A stretch of DNA of 64,000 nt. Origin: Siphonodentalium dalli (taxonomy: Eukaryota > Mollusca > Scaphopoda > Gadilida > Siphonodentaliidae). Where the stretch lies: contig CP136069.1 of NCBI GenBank assembly GCA_032622095.1, positions 109,892,278 to 109,956,277 of the forward strand, written 5' to 3'. The notes beneath the pieces were generated by a model. The model was not told the origin of the DNA. It searched no databases and saw only the letters and a program-made list of their open reading frames with translations. A program made the translations under genes and the position numbers. Below are positions 10,809-24,338 of this stretch, one piece after another (position 1 is the stretch's first letter; every line of letters begins with the position of its first letter).

Positions 10809-12158
10809 ATTTAATTGCCAAATTCTGCATGAAAAGGGTTTTAAATTGGACAATATATCCCTCTCAAAATGTATATTAACATTTCCTCTTCAATTTAGTA
10901 ATATTATGGTATATAAGGACATACTTCAGTTATACAAGATGCATTAGCTAGTAAAATTGAAAAAAAAAGCTAAATGTTTTGGCTTTATTTTGAGGATTGA
11001 CACTAATTTTCAGGATGCCTCATATTGGAAAAATAAACCACTACTGCTCGATATAATCCATTTTTGATTTCAGTAAGGTCTATATTTTGATAAAATACTA
11101 TAAGAAACGCTGTTATTCACACATATACATATATATAGGAATCAGGGAGCTAAATGTGTTCTGGAGTCGGGGAGCGAGTACACCGTGGAATGCTAAAGGT
11201 GAAGGTAACCGAAGAATGACCTTCACCTGATACATGCGACACGTTATTAAAGGATGACATCGCGTTTATTTGATTTGTACATAATATCTAAATAATTTAA
11301 ACTGGTGAATGAATGGGGGAACGGATTTTTGTGAGCGGGAAATGTATTTAACTAGCTGTTGTAGATCTGGGTTTTTCCAGATCAAATTTGGCTGTGAGAT
11401 AGCCCTGTCGTACACTTGGGGATTTATTTTAAAAAGCAAACACATGACCTATGATTTTTCTTGCATTTTCGTGATCAACTGGTGTCAATCTAGCTGGGTA
11501 AACATCACTGGTATGGCCTGCAGGCTTCAATTCAGCGAATTTGGCCGAAACGTTAACACTGTCGCCTATGGGAAACCATTTAGTTCCGTGATTCCTATAA
11601 GAAAAATTTGAATTTTACGAAATTTCACGTCTCGCCGTGATAAGTTGTTATTTCCATATTTTCTTATTTTCAAATGATAATGACCACATTTTAGACAGAT
11701 TTAAAGAAGAAACGCATGGATTCGCCTGTAGATAGTAAAGAAAGTGATAAATCTGGTAATTTTGCATGGATGTCAGGTACCATTAGGGGGTCAGGGGGTC
11801 TAAAGCCCCCCTCCCCACAATTTTGAGGAGTGTTAGCCCCCCCACCCATTGGGAAAATGTGTCATTTGACCCAATTAAGCTTTTCCGGCACCAAGTAGCC
11901 TTATCTTGGACCGTAGCTCCACCCCAAGTCGGGGGGGGGGGTGATGGCGTCACCACTAGAGTTACTGTCGTGCAAAACTGTCATGGCAGCTTTGTTAAAC
12001 AGACAGTATGCCCTGCCATCTGGTAAAATTTCATTCCTGAGGCTTTGTCTGATGTTGTATCATAATGTTTCGATATTTAAATTGACTTATGGTTGCTTTA
12101 CATTGCTATTAAAATATTTTTTTATTTTATTTTCTGTTAATTTTGGTAAATATTTATT
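10809..12158 (+). repeat. Satellite monomer 9
   Basis: Length 1350 bp, 5' class A, 3' class c, G-tract 11. It begins ATTTAATTGCC where others begin ATAAATTGCC. This private junction change removes a stop codon and lets one open frame run on from monomer 8 to 10947. Confidence 0.97.
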
Positions 12159-13512
12159 ATAAATTGCCAAATTCTGCATGAAAAGGGTTTAAAATTGGAC
12201 AATATATCCCTCTCAAAATGTATATTAACATTTCCTCTTCAATTTAGTAATATTATGGTATATAAGGACATACTTCAGTTATACAAGATGCATTAGCTAG
12301 TAAAATTGAAAAAAAAAGCTAAATTTTTTGGCTTTATTTTGAGGATTGACACTAATTTTCAGGATGCCTCATATTGGAAAAATAAACCACTACTGCTCGA
12401 TATAATCCATTTTTGATTTCAGTAAGGTCTATATTTTGATAAAATACTATAAGAAACGCTGTTATTCACACATATACATATATATAATAGGAATCAGGGA
12501 GCTAAATGTGTTCTGGAGTCGGGGAGCGAGTACACCGTGGAATGCTAAAGGTGAAGGTAACCGAAGAATGACCTTCACCTGATACATGCGACACGTTATT
12601 AAAGGATGACATCGCGTTTATTTGATTTGTACATAATATCTAAATAATTTAAACTGGTGAATGAATGGGGGAACGGATTTTTGTGAGCGGGAAATGTATT
12701 TAACTAGCTGTTGTAGATCTGGGTTTTTCCAGATCAAATTTGGCTGTGAGATAGCCCTGTCGTACACTTGGGGATTTATTTTAAAAAGCAAACACATAAC
12801 CTATGATTTTTCTTGCATTTTCGTGATCAACTGGTGTCAATCTAGCTGGGTAAACATCACTGGTATGGCCTGCAGGCTTCAATTCAGCGAATTTGGCCGA
12901 AACGTTAACACTGTCGCCTATGGGAAACCATTTAGTTCCGTGATTCCTATAAGAAAAATTTGAATTTTACGAAATTTCACGTCTCGCCGTGATAAGTTGT
13001 TATTTCCATATTTTCTTATTTTCAAATGATAATGACCACATTTTAGACAGATTTAAAGAAGAAACGCATGGATTCGCCTGTAGATAGTAAAGAAAGTGAT
13101 AAATCTGGTAATTTTGCATGGATGTCAGGTACCATTAGGGGGTCAGGGGGTCTAAAGCCCCCCTCCCCACAATTTTGAGGAGTGTTAGCCCCCCCACCCA
13201 TTGGGAAAATGTGTCATTTGACCCAATTAAGCTTTTCCGGCACCAAGTAGCCTTATCTTGGACCGTAGCTCCACCCCAAGTCGGGGGGGGGGGGTGATGG
13301 CGTCACCACTAGAGTTACTGTCGTGCAAAACTGTCATGGCAGCTTTGTTAAACAGACAGTATGCCCTGCCATCTGGTAAAATTTCATTCCTGAGGCTTTG
13401 TGTGATGTTGTATCATAATGTTTCGATATTTAAATTGACTTATGGTTGCTTTACATTGCTATTAAAATATTTTATTTTATTTTTTTTCTGTTAATTTTGG
13501 TAAATATTTATT
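12159..13512 (+). repeat. Satellite monomer 10
   Basis: Length 1354 bp, 5' class B, 3' class b, G-tract 12, V mark present. Private ACACATAACC for ACACATGACC changes Met46 of the 100-codon frame to Ile. Confidence 0.97.
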
Positions 13513-14864
13513 ATAAATTGCCAAATTCTGCATGAAAAGGGTTTAAAATTGGACAATATATCCCTCTCAAAATGTATATTAACATTTCCTCTTCAATTTA
13601 GTAATATTATGGTATATAAGGACATACTTCAGTTATACAAGATGCATTAGCTAGTAAAATTGAAAAAAAAAGCTAAATTTTTTGGCTTTATTTTGAGGAT
13701 TGACACTAATTTTCAGGATGCCTCATATTGGAAAAATAAACCACTACTGCTCGATATAATCCATTTTTGATTTCAGTAAGGTCTATATTTTGATAAAATA
13801 CTATAAGAAACGCTGTTATTCACACATATACATATATATAATAGGAATCAGGGAGCTAAATGTGTTCTGGAGTCGGGGAGCGAGTACACCGTGGAATGCT
13901 AAAGGTGAAGGTAACCGAAGAATGACCTTCACCTGATACATGCGACACGTTATTAAAGGATGACATCGCGTTTATTTGATTTGTACATAATATCTAAATA
14001 ATTTAAACTGGTGAATGAATGGGGGAACGGATTTTTGTGAGCGGGAAATGTATTTAACTAGCTGTTGTAGATCTGGGTTTTTCCAGATCAAATTTGGCTG
14101 TGAGATAGCCCTGTCGTACACTTGGGGATTTATTTTAAAAAGCAAACACATGACCTATGATTTTTCTTGCATTTTCGTGATCAACTGGTGTCAATCTAGC
14201 TGGGTAAACATCACTGGTATGGCCTGCAGGCTTCAATTCAGCGAATTTGGCCGAAACGTTAACACTGTCGCCTATGGGAAACCATTTAGTTCCGTGATTC
14301 CTATAAGAAAAATTTGAATTTTACGAAATTTCACGTCTCGCCGTGATAAGTTGTTATTTCCATATTTTCTTATTTTCAAATGATAATGACCACATTTTAG
14401 ACAGATTTAAAGAAGAAACGCATGGATTCGCCTGTAGATAGTAAAGAAAGTGATAAATCTGGTAATTTTGCATGGATGTCAGGTACCATTAGGGGGTCAG
14501 GGGGTCTAAAGCCCCCCTCCCCACAATTTTGAGGAGTGTTAGCCCCCACACCCATTGGGAAAATGTGTCATTTGACCCAATTAAGCTTTTCCGGCACCAA
14601 GTAGCCTTATCTTGGACCGTAGCTCCACCCCAAGTCGGGGGGGGGGTGATGGCGTCACCACTAGAGTTACTGTCGTGCAAAACTGTCATGGCAGCTTTGT
14701 TAAACAGACAGTATGCCCTGCCATCTGGTAAAATTTCATTCCTGAGGCTTTGTCTGATGTTGTATCATAATGTTTCGATATTTAAATTGACTTATGGTTG
14801 CTTTACATTGCTATTAAAATATTTTATTTTATTTTTTTTCTGTTAATTTTGGTAAATATTTATT
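13513..14864 (+). repeat. Satellite monomer 11
   Basis: Length 1352 bp, 5' class B, 3' class b, G-tract 10. C-tract variant CCCCCACACCC, shared with monomers 26, 27 and 29. Confidence 0.97.
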
Positions 14865-16219
14865 ATAAATTGCCAAATTCTGCATGAAAAGGGTTTAAAA
14901 TTGGACAATATATCCCTCTCAAAATGTATATTAACATTTCCTCTTCAATTTAGTAATATTATGGTATATAAGGACATACTTCAGTTATACAAGATGCATT
15001 AGCTAGTAAAATTGAAAAAAAAAGCTAAATTTTTTGGCTTTATTTTGAGGATTGACACTAATTTTCAGGATGCCTCATATTGGAAAAATAAACCACTACT
15101 GCTCGATATAATCCATTTTTGATTTCAGTAAGGTCTATATTTTGATAAAATACTATAAGAAACGCTGTTATTCACACATATACATATATATAATAGGAAT
15201 CAGGGAGCTAAATGTGTTCTGGAGTCGGGGAGCGAGTACACCGTGGAATGCTAAAGGTGAAGGTAACCGAAGAATGACCTTCACCTGATACATGCGACAC
15301 GTTATTAAAGGATGACATCGCGTTTATTTGATTTGTACATAATATCTAAATAATTTAAACTGGTGAATGAATGGGGGAACGGATTTTTGTGAGCGGGAAA
15401 TGTATTTAACTAGCTGTTGTAGATCTGGGTTTTTCCAGATCAAATTTGGCTGTGAGATAGCCCTGTCGTACACTTGGGGATTTATTTTAAAAAGCAAACA
15501 CATGACCTATGATTTTTCTTGCATTTTCGTGATCAACTGGTGTCAATCTAGCTGGGTAAACATCACTGGTATGGCCTGCAGGCTTCAATTCAGCGAATTT
15601 GGCCGAAACGTTAACACTGTCGCCTATGGGAAACCATTTAGTTCCGTGATTCCTATAAGAAAAATTTGAATTTTACGAAATTTCACGTCTCGCCGTGATA
15701 AGTTGTTATTTCCATATTTTCTTATTTTCAAATGATAATGACCACATTTTAGACAGATTTAAAGAAGAAACGCATGGATTCGCCTGTAGATAGTAAAGAA
15801 AGTGATAAATCTGGTAATTTTGCATGGATGTCAGGTACCATTAGGGGGTCAGGGGGTCTAAAGCCCCCCTCCCCACAATTTTGAGGAGTGTTAGCCCCCC
15901 CACCCATTGGGAAAATGTGTCATTTGACCCAATTAAGCTTTTCCGGCACCAAGTAGCCTTATCTTGGACCGTAGCTCCACCCCAAGTCGGGGGGGGGGGG
16001 GGTGATGGCGTCACCACTAGAGTTACTGTCGTGCAAAACTGTCATGGCAGCTTTGTTAAACAGACAGTATGCCCTGCCATCTGGTAAAATTTCATTCCTG
16101 AGGCTTTGTCTGATGTTGTATCATAATGTTTCGATATTTAAATTGACTTATGGTTGCTTTACATTGCTATTAAAATATTTTTTTATTTTATTTTCTGTTA
16201 ATTTTGGTAAATATTTATT
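14865..16219 (+). repeat. Satellite monomer 12
   Basis: Length 1355 bp, 5' class B, 3' class c, G-tract 14. Confidence 0.97.
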
Positions 16220-17574
16220 ATAAATTGCCAAATTCTGCATGAAAAGGGTTTAAAATTGGACAATATATCCCTCTCAAAATGTATATTAACATTTCCTCTT
16301 CAATTTAGTAATATTATGGTATATAAGGACATACTTCAGTTATACAAGATGCATTAGCTAGTAAAATTGAAAAAAAAAGCTAAATTTTTTGGCTTTATTT
16401 TGAGGATTGACACTAATTTTCAGGATGCCTCATATTGGAAAAATAAACCACTACTGCTCGATATAATCCATTTTTGATTTCAGTAAGGTCTATATTTTGA
16501 TAAAATACTATAAGAAACGCTGTTATTCACACATATACATATATATAATAGGAATCAGGGAGCTAAATGTGTTCTGGAGTCGGGGAGCGAGTACACCGTG
16601 GAATGCTAAAGGTGAAGGTAACCGAAGAATGACCTTCACCTGATACATGCGACACGTTATTAAAGGATGACATCGCGTTTATTTGATTTGTACATAATAT
16701 CTAAATAATTTAAACTGGTGAATGAATGGGGGAACGGATTTTTGTGAGCGGGAAATGTATTTAACTAGCTGTTGTAGATCTGGGTTTTTCCAGATCAAAT
16801 TTGGCTGTGAGATAGCCCTGTCGTACACTTGGGGATTTATTTTAAAAAGCAAACACATGACCTATGATTTTTCTTGCATTTTCGTGATCAACTGGTGTCA
16901 ATCTAGCTGGGTAAACATCACTGGTATGGCCTGCAGGCTTCAATTCAGCGAATTTGGCCGAAACGTTAACACTGTCGCCTATGGGAAACCATTTAGTTCC
17001 GTGATTCCTATAAGAAAAATTTGAATTTTACGAAATTTCACGTCTCGCCGTGATAAGTTGTTATTTCCATATTTTCTTATTTTCAAATGATAATGACCAC
17101 ATTTTAGACAGATTTAAAGAAGAAACGCATGGATTCGCCTGTAGATAGTAAAGAAAGTGATAAATCTGGTAATTTTGCATGGATGTCAGGTACCATTAGG
17201 GGGTCAGGGGGTCTAAACCCCCCCTCCCCACAATTTTGAGGAGTGTTAGCCCCCCCACCCATTGGGGAAATGTGTCATTTGACCCAATTAAGCTTTTCCG
17301 GCACCAAGTAGCCTTATCTTGGACCGTAGCTCCACCCCAAGTCGGGGGGGGGGGGGTGATGGCGTCACCACTAGAGTTACTGTCGTGCAAAACTGTCATG
17401 GCAGCTTTGTTAAACAGACAGTATGCCCTGCCATCTGGTAAAATTTCATTCCTGAGGCTTTGTGTGATGTTGTATCATAATGTTTCGATATTTAAATTGA
17501 CTTATGGTTGCTTTACATTGCTATTAAAATATTTTATTTTATTTTTTTTCTGTTAATTTTGGTAAATATTTATT
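16220..17574 (+). repeat. Satellite monomer 13
   Basis: Length 1355 bp, 5' class B, 3' class b, G-tract 13, V mark. Carries TCTAAACCCC (others TCTAAAGCCC) and ATTGGGGAAATG (others ATTGGGAAAATG), the combination shared with monomers 16 and 20. Confidence 0.97.
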
Positions 17575-18926
17575 ATAAATTGCCAAATTCTGCATGAAAA
17601 GGGTTTAAAATTGGACAATATATCCCTCTCAAAATGTATATTAACATTTCCTCTTCAATTTAGTAATATTATGGTATATAAGGACATACTTCAGTTATAC
17701 AAGATGCATTAGCTAGTAAAATTGAAAAAAAAAGCTAAATTTTTTGGCTTTATTTTGAGGATTGACACTAATTTTCAGGATGCCTCATATTGGAAAAATA
17801 AACCACTACTGCTCGATATAATCCATTTTTGATTTCAGTAAGGTCTATATTTTGATAAAATACTATAAGAAACGCTGTTATTCACACATATACATATATA
17901 TAATAGGAATCAGGGAGCTAAATGTGTTCTGGAGTCGGGGAGCGAGTACACCGTGGAATGCTAAAGGTGAAGGTAACCGAAGAATGACCTTCACCTGATA
18001 CATGCGACACGTTATTAAAGGATGACATCGCGTTTATTTGATTTGTACATAATATCTAAATAATTTAAACTGGTGAATGAATGGGGGAACGGATTTTTGT
18101 GAGCGGGAAATGTATTTAACTAGCTGTTGTAGATCTGGGTTTTTCCAGATCAAATTTGGCTGTGAGATAGCCCTGTCGTACACTTGGGGATTTATTTTAA
18201 AAAGCAAACACATGACCTATGATTTTTCTTGCATTTTCGTGATCAACTGGTGTCAATCTAGCTGGGTAAACATCACTGGTATGGCCTGCAGGCTTCAATT
18301 CAGCGAATTTGGCCGAAACGTTAACACTGTCGCCTATGGGAAACCATTTAGTTCCGTGATTCCTATAAGAAAAATTTGAATTTTACGAAATTTCACGTCT
18401 CGCCGTGATAAGTTGTTATTTCCATATTTTCTTATTTTCAAATGATAATGACCACATTTTAGACAGATTTAAAGAAGAAACGCATGGATTCGCCTGTAGA
18501 TAGTAAAGAAAGTGATAAATCTGGTAATTTTGCATGGATGTCAGGTACCATTAGGGGGTCAGGGGGTCTAAAGCCCCCCTCCCCACAATTTTGAGGAGTG
18601 TTAGCCCCCCCACCCATTGGGAAAATGTGTCATTTGACCCAATTAAGCTTTTCCGGCACCAAGTAGCCTTATCTTGGACCGTAGCTCCACCCCAAGTCGG
18701 GGGGGGGGGTGATGGCGTCACCACTAGAGTTACTGTCGTGCAAAACTGTCATGGCAGCTTTGTTAAACAGACAGTATGCCCTGCCATCTGGTAAAATTTC
18801 ATTCCTGAGGCTTTGTCTGATGTTGTATCATAATGTTTCGATATTTAAATTGACTTATGGTTGCTTTACATTGCTATTAAAATATTTTTTATTTTTATTT
18901 TCTGTTAATTTTGGTAAATATTTATT
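17575..18926 (+). repeat. Satellite monomer 14
   Basis: Length 1352 bp, 5' class B, 3' class a, G-tract 11. Equivalent in class pattern to monomers 17 and 21. Confidence 0.97.
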
Positions 18927-20280
18927 ATAAATTGCCAAATTCTGCATGAAAAGGGTTTTAAATTGGACAATATATCCCTCTCAAAATGTATATTAACATT
19001 TCCTCTTCAATTTAGTAATATTATGGTATATAAGGACATACTTCAGTTATACAAGATGCATTAGCTAGTAAAATTGAAAAAAAAAGCTAAATGTTTTGGC
19101 TTTATTTTGAGGATTGACACTAATTTTCAGGATGCCTCATATTGGAAAAATAAACCACTACTGCTCGATATAATCCATTTTTGATTTCAGTAAGGTCTAT
19201 ATTTTGATAAAATACTATAAGAAACGCTGTTATTCACACATATACATATATATAGGAATCAGGGAGCTAAATGTGTTCTGGAGTCGGGGAGCGAGTACAC
19301 CGTGGAATGCTAAAGGTGAAGGTAACCGAAGAATGACCTTCACCTGATACATGCGACACGTTATTAAAGGATGACATCGCGTTTATTTGATTTGTACATA
19401 ATATCTAAATAATTTAAACTGGTGAATGAATGGGGGAACGGATTTTTGTGAGCGGGAAATGTATTTAACTAGCTGTTGTAGATCTGGGTTTTTCCAGATC
19501 AAATTTGGCTGTGAGATAGCCCTGTCGTACACTTGGGGATTTATTTTAAAAAGCAAACACATGACCTATGATTTTTCTTGCAATTTCGTGATCAACTGGT
19601 GTCAATCTAGCTGGGTAAACATCACTGGTATGGCCTGCAGGCTTCAATTCAGCGAATTTGGCCGAAACGTTAACACTGTCGCCTATGGGAAACCATTTAG
19701 TTCCGTGATTCCTATAAGAAAAATTTGAATTTTACGAAATTTCACGTCTCGCCGTGATAAGTTGTTATTTCCATATTTTCTTATTTTCAAATGATAATGA
19801 CCACATTTTAGACAGATTTAAAGAAGAAACGCATGGATTCGCCTGTAGATAGTAAAGAAAGTGATAAATCTGGTAATTTTGCATGGATGTCAGGTACCAT
19901 TAGGGGGTCAGGGGGTCTAAAGCCCCCCTCCCCACAATTTTGAGGAGTGTTAGCCCCCCCACCCATTGGGAAAATGTGTCATTTGACCCAATTAAGCTTT
20001 TCCGGCACCAAGTAGCCTTATCTTGGACCGTAGCTCCACCCCAAGTCGGGGGGGGGGGGGGGTGATGGCGTCACCACTAGAGTTACTGTCGTGCAAAACT
20101 GTCATGGCAGCTTTGTTAAACAGACAGTATGCCCTGCCATCTGGTAAAATTTCATTCCTGAGGCTTTGTCTGATGTTGTATCATAATGTTTCGATATTTA
20201 AATTGACTTATGGTTGCTTTACATTGCTATTAAAATATTTTATTTTATTTTTTTTCTGTTAATTTTGGTAAATATTTATT
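18927..20280 (+). repeat. Satellite monomer 15
   Basis: Length 1354 bp, 5' class A, 3' class b, G-tract 15. Carries TTGCAATTTCG (others TTGCATTTTCG), shared with monomers 18 and 22. Confidence 0.97.
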
Positions 20281-21632
20281 ATAAATTGCCAAATTCTGCA
20301 TGAAAAGGGTTTTAAATTGGACAATATATCCCTCTCAAAATGTATATTAACATTTCCTCTTCAATTTAGTAATATTATGGTATATAAGGACATACTTCAG
20401 TTATACAAGATGCATTAGCTAGTAAAATTGAAAAAAAAAGCTAAATTTTTTGGCTTTATTTTGAGGATTGACACTAATTTTCAGGATGCCTCATATTGGA
20501 AAAATAAACCACTACTGCTCGATATAATCCATTTTTGATTTCAGTAAGGTCTATATTTTGATAAAATACTATAAGAAACGCTGTTATTCACACATATACA
20601 TATATATAATAGGAATCAGGGAGCTAAATGTGTTCTGGAGTCGGGGAGCGAGTACACCGTGGAATGCTAAAGGTGAAGGTAACCGAAGAATGACCTTCAC
20701 CTGATACATGCGACACGTTATTAAAGGATGACATCGCGTTTATTTGATTTGTACATAATATCTAAATAATTTAAACTGGTGAATGAATGGGGGAACGGAT
20801 TTTTGTGAGCGGGAAATGTATTTAACTAGCTGTTGTAGATCTGGGTTTTTCCAGATCAAATTTGGCTGTGAGATAGCCCTGTCGTACACTTGGGGATTTA
20901 TTTTAAAAAGCAAACACATGACCTATGATTTTTCTTGCATTTTCGTGATCAACTGGTGTCAATCTAGCTGGGTAAACATCACTGGTATGGCCTGCAGGCT
21001 TCAATTCAGCGAATTTGGCCGAAACGTTAACACTGTCGCCTATGGGAAACCATTTAGTTCCGTGATTCCTATAAGAAAAATTTGAATTTTACGAAATTTC
21101 ACGTCTCGCCGTGATAAGTTGTTATTTCCATATTTTCTTATTTTCAAATGATAATGACCACATTTTAGACAGATTTAAAGAAGAAACGCATGGATTCGCC
21201 TGTAGATAGTAAAGAAAGTGATAAATCTGGTAATTTTGCATGGATGTCAGGTACCATTAGGGGGTCAGGGGGTCTAAACCCCCCCTCCCCACAATTTTGA
21301 GGAGTGTTAGCCCCCCCACCCATTGGGGAAATGTGTCATTTGACCCAATTAAGCTTTTCCGGCACCAAGTAGCCTTATCTTGGACCGTAGCTCCACCCCA
21401 AGTCGGGGGGGGGGTGATGGCGTCACCACTAGAGTTACTGTCGTGCAAAACTGTCATGGCAGCTTTGTTAAACAGACAGTATGCCCTGCCATCTGGTAAA
21501 ATTTCATTCCTGAGGCTTTGTGTGATGTTGTATCATAATGTTTCGATATTTAAATTGACTTATGGTTGCTTTACATTGCTATTAAAATATTTTTTTTTTT
21601 TTTTTTTCTGTTAATTTTGGTAAATATTTATT
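20281..21632 (+). repeat. Satellite monomer 16 (A/B hybrid 5' part)
   Basis: Length 1352 bp. The first 5' marker is A type (TTTTAAATTGG) but the next two are B type, so the 5' part is a hybrid. 3' class t (18 T), G-tract 10, V mark, with the AACCCC and ATTGGGGAAATG variants of monomers 13 and 20. Confidence 0.97.
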
Positions 21633-22984
21633 ATAAATTGCCAAATTCTGCATGAAAAGGGTTTAAAATTGGACAATATATCCCTCTCAAAATGTATATT
21701 AACATTTCCTCTTCAATTTAGTAATATTATGGTATATAAGGACATACTTCAGTTATACAAGATGCATTAGCTAGTAAAATTGAAAAAAAAAGCTAAATTT
21801 TTTGGCTTTATTTTGAGGATTGACACTAATTTTCAGGATGCCTCATATTGGAAAAATAAACCACTACTGCTCGATATAATCCATTTTTGATTTCAGTAAG
21901 GTCTATATTTTGATAAAATACTATAAGAAACGCTGTTATTCACACATATACATATATATAATAGGAATCAGGGAGCTAAATGTGTTCTGGAGTCGGGGAG
22001 CGAGTACACCGTGGAATGCTAAAGGTGAAGGTAACCGAAGAATGACCTTCACCTGATACATGCGACACGTTATTAAAGGATGACATCGCGTTTATTTGAT
22101 TTGTACATAATATCTAAATAATTTAAACTGGTGAATGAATGGGGGAACGGATTTTTGTGAGCGGGAAATGTATTTAACTAGCTGTTGTAGATCTGGGTTT
22201 TTCCAGATCAAATTTGGCTGTGAGATAGCCCTGTCGTACACTTGGGGATTTATTTTAAAAAGCAAACACATGACCTATGATTTTTCTTGCATTTTCGTGA
22301 TCAACTGGTGTCAATCTAGCTGGGTAAACATCACTGGTATGGCCTGCAGGCTTCAATTCAGCGAATTTGGCCGAAACGTTAACACTGTCGCCTATGGGAA
22401 ACCATTTAGTTCCGTGATTCCTATAAGAAAAATTTGAATTTTACGAAATTTCACGTCTCGCCGTGATAAGTTGTTATTTCCATATTTTCTTATTTTCAAA
22501 TGATAATGACCACATTTTAGACAGATTTAAAGAAGAAACGCATGGATTCGCCTGTAGATAGTAAAGAAAGTGATAAATCTGGTAATTTTGCATGGATGTC
22601 AGGTACCATTAGGGGGTCAGGGGGTCTAAAGCCCCCCTCCCCACAATTTTGAGGAGTGTTAGCCCCCCCACCCATTGGGAAAATGTGTCATTTGACCCAA
22701 TTAAGCTTTTCCGGCACCAAGTAGCCTTATCTTGGACCGTAGCTCCACCCCAAGTCGGGGGGGGGGGTGATGGCGTCACCACTAGAGTTACTGTCGTGCA
22801 AAACTGTCATGGCAGCTTTGTTAAACAGACAGTATGCCCTGCCATCTGGTAAAATTTCATTCCTGAGGCTTTGTCTGATGTTGTATCATAATGTTTCGAT
22901 ATTTAAATTGACTTATGGTTGCTTTACATTGCTATTAAAATATTTTTTATTTTTATTTTCTGTTAATTTTGGTAAATATTTATT
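21633..22984 (+). repeat. Satellite monomer 17
   Basis: Length 1352 bp, 5' class B, 3' class a, G-tract 11. Confidence 0.97.
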
Positions 22985-24338
22985 ATAAATTGCCAAATTC
23001 TGCATGAAAAGGGTTTTAAATTGGACAATATATCCCTCTCAAAATGTATATTAACATTTCCTCTTCAATTTAGTAATATTATGGTATATAAGGACATACT
23101 TCAGTTATACAAGATGCATTAGCTAGTAAAATTGAAAAAAAAAGCTAAATGTTTTGGCTTTATTTTGAGGATTGACACTAATTTTCAGGATGCCTCATAT
23201 TGGAAAAATAAACCACTACTGCTCGATATAATCCATTTTTGATTTCAGTAAGGTCTATATTTTGATAAAATACTATAAGAAACGCTGTTATTCACACATA
23301 TACATATATATAGGAATCAGGGAGCTAAATGTGTTCTGGAGTCGGGGAGCGAGTACACCGTGGAATGCTAAAGGTGAAGGTAACCGAAGAATGACCTTCA
23401 CCTGATACATGCGACACGTTATTAAAGGATGACATCGCGTTTATTTGATTTGTACATAATATCTAAATAATTTAAACTGGTGAATGAATGGGGGAACGGA
23501 TTTTTGTGAGCGGGAAATGTATTTAACTAGCTGTTGTAGATCTGGGTTTTTCCAGATCAAATTTGGCTGTGAGATAGCCCTGTCGTACACTTGGGGATTT
23601 ATTTTAAAAAGCAAACACATGACCTATGATTTTTCTTGCAATTTCGTGATCAACTGGTGTCAATCTAGCTGGGTAAACATCACTGGTATGGCCTGCAGGC
23701 TTCAATTCAGCGAATTTGGCCGAAACGTTAACACTGTCGCCTATGGGAAACCATTTAGTTCCGTGATTCCTATAAGAAAAATTTGAATTTTACGAAATTT
23801 CACGTCTCGCCGTGATAAGTTGTTATTTCCATATTTTCTTATTTTCAAATGATAATGACCACATTTTAGACAGATTTAAAGAAGAAACGCATGGATTCGC
23901 CTGTAGATAGTAAAGAAAGTGATAAATCTGGTAATTTTGCATGGATGTCAGGTACCATTAGGGGGTCAGGGGGTCTAAAGCCCCCCTCCCCACAATTTTG
24001 AGGAGTGTTAGCCCCCCCACCCATTGGGAAAATGTGTCATTTGACCCAATTAAGCTTTTCCGGCACCAAGTAGCCTTATCTTGGACCGTAGCTCCACCCC
24101 AAGTCGGGGGGGGGGGGGGGTGATGGCGTCACCACTAGAGTTACTGTCGTGCAAAACTGTCATGGCAGCTTTGTTAAACAGACAGTATGCCCTGCCATCT
24201 GGTAAAATTTCATTCCTGAGGCTTTGTCTGATGTTGTATCATAATGTTTCGATATTTAAATTGACTTATGGTTGCTTTACATTGCTATTAAAATATTTTA
24301 TTTTATTTTTTTTCTGTTAATTTTGGTAAATATTTATT
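22985..24338 (+). repeat. Satellite monomer 18
   Basis: Length 1354 bp, 5' class A, 3' class b, G-tract 15, with TTGCAATTTCG as in monomers 15 and 22. Confidence 0.97.
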
